From assembly GCF_012295575.1 (NCBI RefSeq), contig NZ_CP051180.1:620001-684000 (forward strand): a DNA stretch of 64,000 bases, given 5' to 3'. Shown here one piece after another: positions 18,697 through 28,027 of the stretch. Under the pieces are notes generated by a model that searched no databases, was not told where the DNA came from, and saw only the letters and a program-made list of their open reading frames with translations. Positions within the stretch are counted from its first letter, which is position 1. Each line of letters begins with the position of its first letter. This DNA comes from Ferrimonas lipolytica (lineage in GTDB: Bacteria; Pseudomonadota; Gammaproteobacteria; Enterobacterales; Shewanellaceae). Position numbers and translations under genes: made by a program.

Positions 18697-19586
18697 ATTT
18701 TGAATTGTTACTGCAACTGGTGATTAACGGCCTCATCGTTGGTTTGCTTTATGGTGTGGTCGGTATGTGTTTTGTATTGGTGTACAAATCGACGCAGATC
18801 GTCAACTTCGCCCAAGGGGAGTTTTTGTTGATAGGCGCTTGGGCTTGCTGGGCGATGCTGGTGTATTTGGAGTTGCCATTCTTCCTTGGATTTTTCCTTA
18901 GTTTGGGCTTTATGGCGCTGTTTGGCGTTGCCATTCAAATGATTGTACTAAGGCCAATGATCGGTGAACCGATCATCTCGGTCATCATGATCACCATTGG
19001 TTTATCGATTTTCTTCCAGGCGCTAACTAAGTGGATCTTTGGGGTGGCACCGCAGAGTTTCCCCAGGGTGTTTGATACGCAAACCATCAATATTGCTGGG
19101 CTGAATATCGAATTGGCTTACCTAATGAGTACCGTGATTGCGCTCATTATCATGGTCGGTTTCTTTCTGTTCTTTAAATACTCCAAGCATGGTTTAGCAA
19201 TGCGGGCCACCGCTTTTGATCAGCAGGTAGCTCAGAGTTTAGGGATTTCAGTTAAACAGGTGTTTGCCATGAGTTGGGGGATCGCAGCCACGGTATCGGC
19301 TACTGCTGGGGTGGTTATCGGCATGGTTAATGGTGTCTCTGATTCACTCTCAGTGATTGGCATTAAGGTGTTCCCCGCGGTGATTTTGGGCGGGTTAGAT
19401 TCCATTGTTGGTGCCATTGTTGGCGGGGTTGTTATCGGGGTGCTGGAAAACCTAGCTGAGTTTTTCGACAGCCAATATCTGCACATCGGCAACATGTATG
19501 ACATTGCGCCATTTTACGTACTGCTGATCATCCTTTGGTTTAAGCCATACGGGTTGTTCGGCACCAAAGATATTGAACGGATTTAA
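18693..19586 (+). CDS. ABC transporter permease, LivH type
   Basis: A 297-aa inner-membrane permease with about eight helices; the N-terminus (LVINGLIVGLLYGVVGMCFVLVYKSTQIVNFAQGE) is the LivH signature. The ATG overlaps the preceding stop (ATGA). The late GLDSIVGAIVGGVVIG segment corresponds to the ATPase-contact region. It pairs with the LivM-type subunit encoded 17 bp downstream. Confidence 0.88.
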   Translation: MNFELLLQLVINGLIVGLLYGVVGMCFVLVYKSTQIVNFAQGEFLLIGAWACWAMLVYLELPFFLGFFLSLGFMALFGVAIQMIVLRPMIGEPIISVIMITIGLSIFFQALTKWIFGVAPQSFPRVFDTQTINIAGLNIELAYLMSTVIALIIMVGFFLFFKYSKHGLAMRATAFDQQVAQSLGISVKQVFAMSWGIAATVSATAGVVIGMVNGVSDSLSVIGIKVFPAVILGGLDSIVGAIVGGVVIGVLENLAEFFDSQYLHIGNMYDIAPFYVLLIILWFKPYGLFGTKDIERI

Positions 19587-19603
19587 CCGTCAAGGAGAGC
19601 GTT

Positions 19604-20677
19604 ATGTCCAGTTTATCCATGCGCCCGTGCGGAGATTTCCGCACCAGCTACAAGCAAGATAACACCATATTCGAAACCAAGACCATTCGCTGGTTTACCG
19701 CAGTGATTATTGTTGCTGCCTGTGCAGTGCCGTTTGTATTTGATGCTTACTACTTAACCTTGTTTATTCAGGTGAGTTATCTGGGGATTGCGGCGTTAGG
19801 GTTAAACATATTGGTTGGGTTTACCGGCCAGATCTCCCTTGGACACGGTGCCTTTTTCGGATTCGGTGCCTTTGCTTCCGCCTGGTTGAATACCCAGTTT
19901 AGTATTCCAGTGGTGCTTACTATCCCGCTGGCGGGCTTTCTCACCATGGCGGTGGGGATGATGTTCGGCATGCCAGCGGCTCGAATTAAGGGGCTGTATC
20001 TTGCCATTGCCACTTTGGCCGCACAGTTCATTCTTGAGGACTTCTTTGCTCGTGCTGACTGGTTCTCCGGTGGTTCAGCCGGCTCAATGGCAGAGCCAGT
20101 AACGTTGTTTGGCTTTGCTTTTGATAGCGATGAGAGCTTCTTTTACATCGCCTTATTTGCCTTGGTGTTTATGTATATCTGGGGCTGTAATCTGATGCGT
20201 TCCCGCGATGGTCGTGCCTTTGTTGCAGTTCGCGATCACTACCTATCGGCAGAGATCATGGGGGTTAAGCTCAATAAGTATCGTTTGCTCAGTTTTGGGA
20301 TCTCCTCCTTTTATGCCGGTATTGGTGGTGCGTTATATGCCCACTACCTTGGGTATGTGTCCGCCGAGGGATTCACCTTAATGATGTCGGTACAGTTTTT
20401 AGCCATGGTGATCATCGGAGGTCTCGGCTCCATCAACGGCACCCTTATGGGTTGCGTATTTATGGTGTTGTTGCCCGAATTCCTCGCCGGCGGCGTTGGC
20501 TTGGTCAAGATGACCGAGTGGGGCAACACGCCAATGATCACTGATGGTCTGGCTTACATCAAAGAGATGGCAATTGGCTTGGTGATCATTCTGTTTCTCA
20601 TTTTTGAACCTGAAGGGCTGGCGCACCGCTGGCAGCAGGTAAAGAACTACTGGAAGTTTTACCCATTCGCCTACTGA
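19604..20677 (+). CDS. ABC transporter permease, LivM type
   Basis: A 357-aa permease with a cytosolic N-terminal stretch of about 30 residues, then about ten helices. The family motif GLNILVGFTGQISLGHGAFFGFGAFASA and the coupling region MVIIGGLGSINGTLMG are present. AAGGAGA precedes the ATG. It forms the transmembrane channel with the LivH-type subunit. Confidence 0.88.
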   Translation: MSSLSMRPCGDFRTSYKQDNTIFETKTIRWFTAVIIVAACAVPFVFDAYYLTLFIQVSYLGIAALGLNILVGFTGQISLGHGAFFGFGAFASAWLNTQFSIPVVLTIPLAGFLTMAVGMMFGMPAARIKGLYLAIATLAAQFILEDFFARADWFSGGSAGSMAEPVTLFGFAFDSDESFFYIALFALVFMYIWGCNLMRSRDGRAFVAVRDHYLSAEIMGVKLNKYRLLSFGISSFYAGIGGALYAHYLGYVSAEGFTLMMSVQFLAMVIIGGLGSINGTLMGCVFMVLLPEFLAGGVGLVKMTEWGNTPMITDGLAYIKEMAIGLVIILFLIFEPEGLAHRWQQVKNYWKFYPFAY

Positions 20678-20794
20678 TTCAGTTCAGCAATGGTGGTGAC
20701 GGTTGCTGCGGTTAAGCGGTCTAGCAGCGACCATTTGCAACAGCTCGGCCCCAATTATTATCAAGCGGAGCCGTAAACAAAAAGGATCTTTACG

Positions 20795-22042
20795 ATGCAT
20801 AAGAAAACCATGCTTGCCAGCGCCATGGCACTAGCAACGATGACCGCCGCGCAACCCGTTGCTGCGCAGGAGTCTGTTTTTGTCGGTCACTTGGCTGATA
20901 TGTCTGGGCCAACGGCGTTTGTTGGCAAGATGTACGCCGATGGGGTGCGAGATGCACTGACTTACATAAACAACACCGGTGGTATCGATGGCACTGCACT
21001 TGAGTTCGAAACCATCGATTATGCCTATAAGGTGCCGCAGGCGATCGCCTCTTATAAAAAATGGAAATCCCGTAACAATATGGTTGCGATGCAGGGGTGG
21101 GGGACCGCGGATACCGAAGCACTGATCTCCTTCGTCGCCAAAGACAAGATTCCGGTCTACTCTGCGTCCTACTCCGGTCACCTGACTGATCCGATGGGCA
21201 AGAACCCTAAAACCAAGAAGCCAGCTCCATATAACTTCTTTTACGGCGCTTCCTATTCCGATTCTTGTCGGGGCTTAGTGCAGTGGGCGGCACAAGACTG
21301 GCAAGAAAAAAGGGGCAAAGGCAAACCCAAGTTCACCCATATTGGTGCCAACCACCCATACCCCAATGCGCCTAAGGCTGCCTGTGCAGCCTACGCCGAG
21401 GAGCTTGGGTTTGAGGTGATGGCGCCAGTGGTTATCTCGATGAAACCCGGTGACTTTAAAGCGCAATGCTTGAGTTTAAAGAGCTCCGCAACCAACTATG
21501 GCTACATCGGTAACCTTGGTGGTTCGGTTTTAAGCTTGGTGAAATCCTGTAATACCGTCGGCACCGATCTGCAGTTTATGGCCAATATCTGGGGCGGCGA
21601 TCGCTTGATCTTTGAAGCCGCCGGCGACGGCATTAAAGATTATATCTTCCCAACCATGGGCCCGTTCTGGAGCGATGACGTAGCTGGGATGGCATTGGTC
21701 CGCGAGATCTCTAAAGTCTCTGATCCGGCTGGAGAGCAAAGTCGTGTTCACCACTACATGCGCGGCGTTTGTTCTGTTTACTACATGAAAGAAGCAATGC
21801 TGTGGGCCAAAAAGAATGGCGGTATCACTGGCGAGAATGTGCGTAATGGTATGTATGCCACTAAAGATTGGGTTCCCGCTGGACTCGAGGGGGTCTGTTT
21901 ACCAGCCACTTGGACCGCTGAGGATCATCGCGGTATCAATCAAGTGAACATCTACAAAGGCAACTATAACGCCGGTGACGTGAAGATTGAGAAGGTGACT
22001 GAAGTGACCTTAGAACGCCGTGCTGATTGGCTCGGTTTCTGA
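20795..22042 (+). CDS. Periplasmic substrate-binding protein of a HAAT-type ABC transporter
   Basis: A 415-aa periplasmic binding protein (peripla_BP_6/LivK-like). A signal peptide, residues 1-25, ends AAQPVAAQ. The mature N-terminus (VFVGHLADMSGPTAFVGKMYADGVRDAL) is the type I binding-fold opening. Four or more cysteines suggest disulphides in the periplasm. AAGGATC lies before the ATG. It is the largest spacing in the operon (117 bp after livM-like), followed by a hairpin, so its mRNA may be separately stabilised. Ligand not identifiable by eye. Confidence 0.85.
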   Translation: MHKKTMLASAMALATMTAAQPVAAQESVFVGHLADMSGPTAFVGKMYADGVRDALTYINNTGGIDGTALEFETIDYAYKVPQAIASYKKWKSRNNMVAMQGWGTADTEALISFVAKDKIPVYSASYSGHLTDPMGKNPKTKKPAPYNFFYGASYSDSCRGLVQWAAQDWQEKRGKGKPKFTHIGANHPYPNAPKAACAAYAEELGFEVMAPVVISMKPGDFKAQCLSLKSSATNYGYIGNLGGSVLSLVKSCNTVGTDLQFMANIWGGDRLIFEAAGDGIKDYIFPTMGPFWSDDVAGMALVREISKVSDPAGEQSRVHHYMRGVCSVYYMKEAMLWAKKNGGITGENVRNGMYATKDWVPAGLEGVCLPATWTAEDHRGINQVNIYKGNYNAGDVKIEKVTEVTLERRADWLGF

Positions 22043-22070
22043 TCTCGATACCTGACTTAGGGCCAGTTTG

Positions 22071-22096
22071 GGGCGATGGCTTAAGGGCTATCGCCC
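22071..22096 (+). other. Intercistronic hairpin between binding-protein and livF-like genes
   Basis: Stem GGGCGAT / ATCGCCC with further inner pairing (GC/GC). There is no T-run, so it is more likely a processing or stabilising hairpin that favours the abundant binding protein than a terminator. Confidence 0.5.
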
Positions 22097-22117
22097 TAGA
22101 CCTAAAGGAGTGTGGCA

Positions 22118-22939
22118 ATGGCTGAAGCGGCAGAAGCACTATCGACACCAGAATCGGTGCTGTCGATAAATAATATTGAAGTGGTCTATGACGAGGTGAT
22201 TCAGGTACTTCGCGGGGTTAGCATTGAGGTACCACAAGGCCAGATAGTAACCCTGTTGGGGCCTAACGGCGCTGGTAAGTCGACTACTTTAAAGGCGATA
22301 TCCGGATTACTGAGGACTGAAAATGGCGAAGTGACCCGAGGCGATATTCATTTTCAGGGCAAACGTATTGATAAACAGGCACCAGAACAAGTGGTGCGAG
22401 ATGGACTGTTTCAGGTGATGGAGGGGCGACGAATTATTGAGGACATGACCGTTATCGAGAACCTTAAACTCGGTGCCTACACCCGCACAGATGGCGAAAT
22501 TCAACAAGATATTGATATGGTGTTTAGCTATTTTCCACGGTTGCAAGAGCGCACCGGCCTAGCTGGTTACCTTTCCGGTGGTGAGCAGCAGATGCTAGCC
22601 ATCGGTCGTGCTTTGATGGCGAGGCCAAAGATGATCTGCCTTGATGAACCGTCAATGGGGCTGTCACCTCTATTGGTTAAAGAGGTATTTGGCATTATCG
22701 ACAAGATCAATAAGGAGCAGGGGATCACCATGCTTCTGGTTGAACAGAACGCTAACTACGCCCTTAAAGCTGCAGACTACGGTTACATCATGGAGTCAGG
22801 CAAGATTGTGTTAGATGGCACCAAGCAGCAGCTGTTGGCCAATGAAGATGTGAAGGAGTTTTATCTTGGTGGTGGTAACGAAGAGCGCAAGAGCTTTAAG
22901 AACTTAAAGTCCTATAAACGTCGTAAACGTTGGTTATAA
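22118..22939 (+). CDS. ABC transporter ATP-binding protein, LivF type
   Basis: A 273-aa ATPase: Walker A GPNGAGKST, Q-loop region VMEGRRIIEDMTVIENLKLGA, signature YLSGGEQQMLAIGRALM and Walker B MICLDEPSMGLSP. ATG 22118 is preferred over GTG 22112 because AAAGGAG ends 7 bp before it. The basic C-terminal tail (FKNLKSYKRRKRW) recurs, as I recall, in LivF proteins of acyl/aromatic-acid clusters. It is followed 11 bp later by a second CoA ligase. Confidence 0.87.
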   Translation: MAEAAEALSTPESVLSINNIEVVYDEVIQVLRGVSIEVPQGQIVTLLGPNGAGKSTTLKAISGLLRTENGEVTRGDIHFQGKRIDKQAPEQVVRDGLFQVMEGRRIIEDMTVIENLKLGAYTRTDGEIQQDIDMVFSYFPRLQERTGLAGYLSGGEQQMLAIGRALMARPKMICLDEPSMGLSPLLVKEVFGIIDKINKEQGITMLLVEQNANYALKAADYGYIMESGKIVLDGTKQQLLANEDVKEFYLGGGNEERKSFKNLKSYKRRKRWL

Positions 22940-22950
22940 CGGAGCCTGTG

Positions 22951-24177
22951 ATGTTCGATTATTACGACAGCCAAGAGTGGCAGCCAGAACAAGAGCGTGA
23001 ACGCAACTTGATGATCAGGTTGCCGTCGTTTCTCAATTACATCACTGAACAGAGTAGCTACTATCGAGACCATTTCGGTGGCATCGATATCAACCAGATA
23101 GTCGATCGAAGTCGATTGGCTTCGTTGCCACTTACCCACAAAAGCGACCTTAGCCAACTGCAGCAACTACAACCGCCTCTAGCTGGGATGGTACCTGCGG
23201 CACATCAGCCCGATCGGCTCTTTCAATCACCGGGTCCAATCTGTGAACCTGAATGTACTGGTGATGATTGGTGGGGCCTTGGTCGTGCCTTCTATGCTGC
23301 CGGTTTTCGCCGTGGGGACCTGGTCCAAAACTGTTTGTCTTACCATATGAGTCCCGGCGGTTTTATTCTCGACTCTGGTGCACGCGCCTGTGGTTGCACC
23401 GTTATACCCGCTGGGCCCGGCAATACCGAACAGCAACTTGACCTCATTGAGCAACTGAAGCCACAGGGTTATTGTGGCACCCCCTCATTTTTGAAGATAT
23501 TGCTTGATAAAGGCGACGAGCAAGGGCGCGATCTGACTTCGATAACTAAGGCTTTGGTTACCGGTGAGGCCTTTACCGCGCCGTTGCAGCAACGATTTAC
23601 CCAAGCAGGGCTTAATGTCCGACAAGCCTATGCCAGCGCTGATCTAGGCTTAATCGGTTACGAGACGGTGCCCAATCAAGGCTTAGTGCTGGCGGAGGAC
23701 ATTATCGTTGAGATAGTGCGCCCTGGAACAGCTACTCCGGTGGGTGTCGGCGAGGTCGGTGAGGTGGTGGTGACTCGTTTTAACCCTGAATATCCGCTGG
23801 TACGTTTTGCCACCGGCGATCTGTCGTCGATATTGCCAGGACCAAGTGAGTGTGGTCGTACTAACGTACGTATTGCCGGTTGGCAGGGAAGGGCGGATCA
23901 ATCGACCAAGGTAAAAGGATTATTTATCCATCCGCAGCAGCTCGAACGCTTGCGGCAGCGTTTTGACGACATTGCGTTATTACGGCTGATCATCAACTCA
24001 GACAACGATAATGACCAGATGCAGTTGCAGTGTGAATTGCAAACTGATGAAAGTAAATTAGATACCCAAACCATCGCCTCCGAACTTAAGGCGATTACCA
24101 AGCTTACTGGTTCAGTTAAGTTAGTACCGCCCCGAGCGCTAGCTAGAGATGGCGTGGTGATCGAAGACCGCCGTTAA
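22951..24177 (+). CDS. Phenylacetate-CoA ligase-like AMP-binding enzyme
   Basis: A 408-aa adenylate-forming enzyme of the PaaK class: the N-terminal pattern of LPSFLNYITEQSSYYRDHFG, then LPLTHKSDL, is PaaK-like, and the C-terminal half has VRFATGDLS and the late hinge region. The usual glycine-rich P-loop (SSGTTG in PaaK) is poorly matched; the aligned region reads SPGPICEPECTGDD, so ligase activity is less sure than for the upstream enzyme. Start ATG 22951 follows GGAGCC. It is the last gene of the uptake block and is closed by a strong terminator. Confidence 0.75.
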   Translation: MFDYYDSQEWQPEQERERNLMIRLPSFLNYITEQSSYYRDHFGGIDINQIVDRSRLASLPLTHKSDLSQLQQLQPPLAGMVPAAHQPDRLFQSPGPICEPECTGDDWWGLGRAFYAAGFRRGDLVQNCLSYHMSPGGFILDSGARACGCTVIPAGPGNTEQQLDLIEQLKPQGYCGTPSFLKILLDKGDEQGRDLTSITKALVTGEAFTAPLQQRFTQAGLNVRQAYASADLGLIGYETVPNQGLVLAEDIIVEIVRPGTATPVGVGEVGEVVVTRFNPEYPLVRFATGDLSSILPGPSECGRTNVRIAGWQGRADQSTKVKGLFIHPQQLERLRQRFDDIALLRLIINSDNDNDQMQLQCELQTDESKLDTQTIASELKAITKLTGSVKLVPPRALARDGVVIEDRR

Positions 24178-24224
24178 GTTTCCCCCACCAAGTACGGTAC
24201 CCATCATACCGTATGTCCCTTGGT

Positions 24225-24255
24225 AGCCGGCTTACTCCTTGCCGGCTTTTTTTTT
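24225..24255 (+). terminator. Intrinsic terminator after the uptake operon
   Basis: A perfect 7-bp stem AGCCGGC / GCCGGCT, loop TTACTCCTT, then nine T. MITE copy C starts directly after the last T (24256). A second small inverted repeat, CGGTA/TACCG, lies upstream at about 24194-24211. Confidence 0.9.
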
Positions 24256-24511
24256 GGCTGTGCCGTAGTTAGCTGTTGAAGCTTATCTTAAGCCTTGGGC
24301 TTCACCGATTTCGGTGCTTTTAGGGGAGGATGTCGCGGTGGCGACGGCACATTCTTGTATGCATTTGGGGGGAGCTTCGCCCTTCTGAACTGCTCCAATG
24401 TGGAGAAAGATCAGCGGCGGTAGTGCTTTCCCCTTGTATCAACAATCGCCCAACCGGTGCTTTAACTGCATTGGAAAGAACAACACTTAGTTGGTACACA
24501 GCCTTTTGTTA
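24248..24511 (-). mobile_element. MITE-like element copy C in a terminator T-tract
   Basis: Element body 24256-24503 (248 bp), minus orientation, starting GGCTGTGCCGTAGTTAGCTG and ending TTGGTACACAGCC. The left flank is T8 and the right flank TTTTGTTA, matching at six of eight positions, an eroded or sequence-biased duplication. The central palindrome is largely lost. Bases 24512-24692 show nothing recognisable. Confidence 0.8.
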
Positions 24512-24692
24512 ATAGTCTCGGGTTGAGAGGAGCGTCTGTATTGCTTGTTCGTTGCTGCTCATTTTTTGGGTGCATCGCGATGCCGCAATGGTGGCATTTT
24601 TATCGTGAGCGAAGTGCAGTTTGGTGAACAACAGTTGTCTACCTAACGGCGTTATCGAAGTGAACACTGTTACCTAAACTGAGCTTTGACTT

Positions 24693-25193
24693 CTAGAAAA
24701 TCCCAGAGCAAAACGGCGATTCAGGGTTACGGTTAACACAGTATTTATCGAAGTTAGCAGCGCTGATGCTGCTTACTTGGCAGCGGCTGTTATAACTTTC
24801 GAACTGGAGCTGTCGTTTTGCAGTGTCTGCACTTAGTTGTTCTCGGTCGAGATCAAATTGCTGGTTCTTTGACGCATAGTTATCGCGGTTGCGATCAAAT
24901 TTGCGAGTATAGCCATTGAGTTTGGCTTCGATGTGGTTACAGCCATCGCTGCAGTCTTTGAGTTTTTGCGAGAGCTGCTCTAGGTGGGTCTTTTGCTCCA
25001 ACAACTGCTGATGTAATTCAGTTAGATGGTGCTGCTGGCGGTTGAGTTGTTGATGCCATTTATGTTGCTCCTTCAGCTCGACTCTTAGCTGTTGGCTTTC
25101 GGCAATACAGGATTCAATTTGCGTAGCATTAAGCTCTGAGGCCGTGCTAGCCAGTGGCCAGATGGCGAGTAAGAGCAGTAATCGTTGCAACAT
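24693..25193 (-). CDS. Small secreted coiled-coil protein, unknown function
   Basis: I do not recognise this 166-aa protein. A signal peptide, residues 1-18, ends PLASTAS. The mature part is very rich in Gln, Leu and Glu, with heptad-like spacing from about 40 to 85 (QQLNRQQHHLTELHQQLLEQ), consistent with a coiled coil. Six cysteines (including CSDGC and the C-terminal CVNRNPESPFC) suggest periplasmic disulphides. GGAAG precedes the ATG. It stands alone, between MITE copies C and D in the same orientation. Confidence 0.7.
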   Translation of the reverse strand: MLQRLLLLLAIWPLASTASELNATQIESCIAESQQLRVELKEQHKWHQQLNRQQHHLTELHQQLLEQKTHLEQLSQKLKDCSDGCNHIEAKLNGYTRKFDRNRDNYASKNQQFDLDREQLSADTAKRQLQFESYNSRCQVSSISAANFDKYCVNRNPESPFCSGIF

Positions 25194-25259
25194 AAGGGCT
25201 TCCTTTCCTTAGAGTTTTAACTAATCTACCGCTGTTACCAACTATTGACCACTCGCAAC

Positions 25260-25543
25260 GCATGTTTGGCTGTGTCGTAGTTAGCTGTTGAAGTTTATCT
25301 TAAGCTTTCGGCTTTACCGATTTCGGTGATTTTAGGGGAGGATGTCGCGGTGGCGACGGCACATTCTTGTATGCCTTAGGGGGAGCTTCGCCCCCTTTGG
25401 AATCCGCCCTTGCCTTAGGTCGCAGTTCAAAGCGGCAGAAGGTCAACGGCGGTAGTGCTTAACCCCTTGTATCGGCGCTCGCCTAGCCGGTGCTTTAACT
25501 GTATTAGAAAGAACAACGCTTAATTGGTAGACCGCCCATGTTT
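25260..25543 (-). mobile_element. MITE-like element copy D
   Basis: Element body 25268-25536 (269 bp), minus orientation, starting GGCTGTGTCGTAGTTAGC. The right end is decayed (GGTAGACCGCC). The left flank is GCATGTTT; CATGTTT recurs right after the element, so seven of eight target bases remain, with one lost. It lies just 15 bp downstream of the lnt stop. The rest of the gap (25194-25259) shows only the leader of the secreted-protein gene. Confidence 0.85.
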
Positions 25544-25550
25544 GTGTTGG

Positions 25551-27107
25551 TTAAGCGTTACTCGAGCGCCAACGCATCCGCGGACGGTGTAAACGGCTAA
25601 TCAATAAACCCCAGCCAAGCATTACAGCAGCAAGCCAATACAACGGTGCTTGGCCATATTGAGCAAATGGGGTTTGCCCCTGATAGAGTGCGACCTTATC
25701 TCGTAAAACTCCGCTGACAAATTGTGGTAATTGCGATTGGATCTCACCGGTAGGAGTGACGATAGCGGTCACGCCATTATTGGTCACTCGTAATAGCGGC
25801 TTACCCAGCTCCAGCGCACGCATCTGTGCAATCGCCATATGTTGTAGCGGGCCGATAGATTGACCAAACCAAGCGTCATTAGAGACGGTTAACAGCATGT
25901 CGGTTGCTGGGTTGACCGCGCCCCGAACCAACTCAGGAAAGGCTATTTCATAGCAGATGGCTGGGGCAATATTGGTATCTGCCACGTGTAGATTCGTTTG
26001 CACTAAATCACCACGGGCAAAGCTCGACATTGGCAGATTGAAGAACGGTGCTAATGGCCGCAACAGCTCTTGAAACGGTACAAATTCGCCAATGGGAAGC
26101 AGTTGATGTTTATGGTATCGATTATCGTCGGCAGGGCTAAAATGTTGTTGTCGTTGTGGTTGGTTTAACACCAGCAAGGAGTTATAGAAGTTACGCTGAT
26201 CGTCCATGCTGATGATACCGGTAATCAATTCACTGCCCGCTGCGGTAACGCCATCTTCAAATTGGACTAAAAAGTCGCTCACCATCGCTTCCGGAGCCGG
26301 TACTGCAGCTTCGGGCCATACAATCAGGTCGGCGTCAAAATGGGGAATACTCAACTGTTGGTATTTGAGCATAGTGGGCCAAAGCTGATCTTGTTGCCAC
26401 TTCATATTTTGGGCGATGTTACCCTGCACCAGCGCCACATCACGGCTTTCACCGGTTGGTTCAATCCATTGTGATTTGCTAAAGCCAAACGGCAGTGCTG
26501 CGATAACCAGCAGCGGGATGGCATAACGCCAGTGTCCCTGTATCAAAGAAGATAGGGCGACAGCAGCAACGCTTAGCAGTAAGCCCACCCCTAAAGCACC
26601 GACAAGTGGAATAAGGCTAGCCATGGGGCCATTAAGCTGACTGTAACCAGACCATAGCCATGGGAACCCGGTCATTACTGCACCACGAAGGTATTCACCT
26701 ACTAGCCACAGTGCCGGGAACGCACATAGACGACTAATATGGTTGCCGTTACACCAGCGATTAAGGGCGTAAATAACTAACGCAGGATAGAGAGCGAGAT
26801 AGAGCGCAAGCAGGGCAATCAGGGTAAGCGATGCCACCAACGGCATGCCGCCAAACTCTGCGATGCTAACGTGAACCCAGCGCAAGCCAAAAATAAATTG
26901 GCCAAAGCCCCATGCTAAGCCCGTTAGTAGCCCCTGTTTAGCGCTTTTTTGTTGGCTAAGTAGTAATAGGGCCGATAACGACAGCGGCAATAGCAGCCAG
27001 TAGTCGTAGGGAGCGAATGCAAGGTGAGAAAGGGCGCCAGCAATAAACGCCAGTAGATAAAAAACAGCGGAGCTAAGCCCCGCTGATTTGGTTTGGTATT
27101 GGGTCAC
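25551..27107 (-). CDS. lnt: Apolipoprotein N-acyltransferase
   Basis: Inner-membrane enzyme that adds the third acyl chain to lipoproteins before Lol sorting. 518 aa (E. coli 512). About six N-terminal and one C-terminal membrane helices enclose a periplasmic nitrilase domain with the catalytic triad E266 (VWPEAAVP), K333 ([12 protein letters not shown]) and C385 ([12 protein letters not shown]), matching E. coli E267/K335/C387. The start overlaps the corC stop by 4 bp. Part of the corC-ybeY-phoH-miaB block. Confidence 0.96.
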   Translation of the reverse strand: MTQYQTKSAGLSSAVFYLLAFIAGALSHLAFAPYDYWLLLPLSLSALLLLSQQKSAKQGLLTGLAWGFGQFIFGLRWVHVSIAEFGGMPLVASLTLIALLALYLALYPALVIYALNRWCNGNHISRLCAFPALWLVGEYLRGAVMTGFPWLWSGYSQLNGPMASLIPLVGALGVGLLLSVAAVALSSLIQGHWRYAIPLLVIAALPFGFSKSQWIEPTGESRDVALVQGNIAQNMKWQQDQLWPTMLKYQQLSIPHFDADLIVWPEAAVPAPEAMVSDFLVQFEDGVTAAGSELITGIISMDDQRNFYNSLLVLNQPQRQQHFSPADDNRYHKHQLLPIGEFVPFQELLRPLAPFFNLPMSSFARGDLVQTNLHVADTNIAPAICYEIAFPELVRGAVNPATDMLLTVSNDAWFGQSIGPLQHMAIAQMRALELGKPLLRVTNNGVTAIVTPTGEIQSQLPQFVSGVLRDKVALYQGQTPFAQYGQAPLYWLAAVMLGWGLLISRLHRPRMRWRSSNA

Positions 27108-27994
27108 GCCGCGCTATTTTCCTTATCGGGCTGTGCTTTTGATTGGCGCACTTGCAGTTGGACCAAACGGCGAGTGTCGGCACTAACGACCTTGAACTCG
27201 AACCCATTTAATTCGACGCATTCTCCGCGCTCAGGCAAATGGCCAAAGGCGTGGCTGACTAAGCCACCAACAGTATCGTACTCCTCATCGGAGAATTCAC
27301 TGCCAAAGTGTTCGTTGAAATCGTCGATTGGCGTTAACGCCGCCACGGCCCAAGTTTGACGGCTAATGCGGCGGATGTGGATCTGCGTATCCTCTTCCAG
27401 ATCGGTTTCATCTTCGATGTCACCTACGATGGCTTCGAGAATATCTTCAATGGTGATTAGCCCTGATACGCCGCCATATTCGTCAACCACAATTGCCATG
27501 TGGTAGCGCTCTTGGCGGAACTCTTTGAGCAGCACATCAACGCGCTTACTTTCTGGCACCACTACTGCTGGGCGTAGAATGGTTTCCAGATTGCGTTCCG
27601 CATCAGTAGCAAAGCCCCATGCCAACATATCTTTGGCAAGCAGAATACCTTCGATGTGGTCTTTATCGCGATCGATAACTGGGAAGCGGCTGTGGGCAGA
27701 TTCAAGGACGATCGGAAGAAACTCTTCGACCGTTTGGTTCTTTTCAATGGCAATGATCTGCGAACGCGGGATCATTAGATCGCGAACCCGCAGTTCGGCC
27801 ACTTCAAGTACGCCGTTGATCATCTCTTTGGTGTCGGCATCAATAAGATCGCGCTCTTCCGCGTCCTGGATGACATCCACCAGTTCCTGTCGGTTTTGTG
27901 GCTCTCCGGTAAAGAGCTGGGTTAGTTTGTCGAGTAAACCCGGCTTCGGTTTATTACCGGCGCCGTTGGTCGACGGAGGTTGATCGTCGTGCAT
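27104..27994 (-). CDS. corC: CorC/YbeX CBS-domain protein
   Basis: A 296-aa cytosolic protein with two CBS domains (about 70-190: [23 protein letters not shown] and [17 protein letters not shown]) and a C-terminal CorC_HlyC/transporter-associated domain (about 205-285). It is implicated in Mg/Co homeostasis, but its N-terminal part has no membrane DUF21 domain, as in E. coli YbeX. The N-terminal [25 protein letters not shown] is the family opening. It overlaps lnt and lies 33 bp after ybeY. Confidence 0.95.
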   Translation of the reverse strand: MHDDQPPSTNGAGNKPKPGLLDKLTQLFTGEPQNRQELVDVIQDAEERDLIDADTKEMINGVLEVAELRVRDLMIPRSQIIAIEKNQTVEEFLPIVLESAHSRFPVIDRDKDHIEGILLAKDMLAWGFATDAERNLETILRPAVVVPESKRVDVLLKEFRQERYHMAIVVDEYGGVSGLITIEDILEAIVGDIEDETDLEEDTQIHIRRISRQTWAVAALTPIDDFNEHFGSEFSDEEYDTVGGLVSHAFGHLPERGECVELNGFEFKVVSADTRRLVQLQVRQSKAQPDKENSAA

Positions 27995-28027
27995 ATTATC
28001 TCTTTAGATTAGAATCGAACGCTCAGA

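Noticed and set aside
27525-27983. 152-codon plus-strand ORF rich in Ser/Arg
   Set aside because: Antisense shadow of corC with typical composition of a complement frame.
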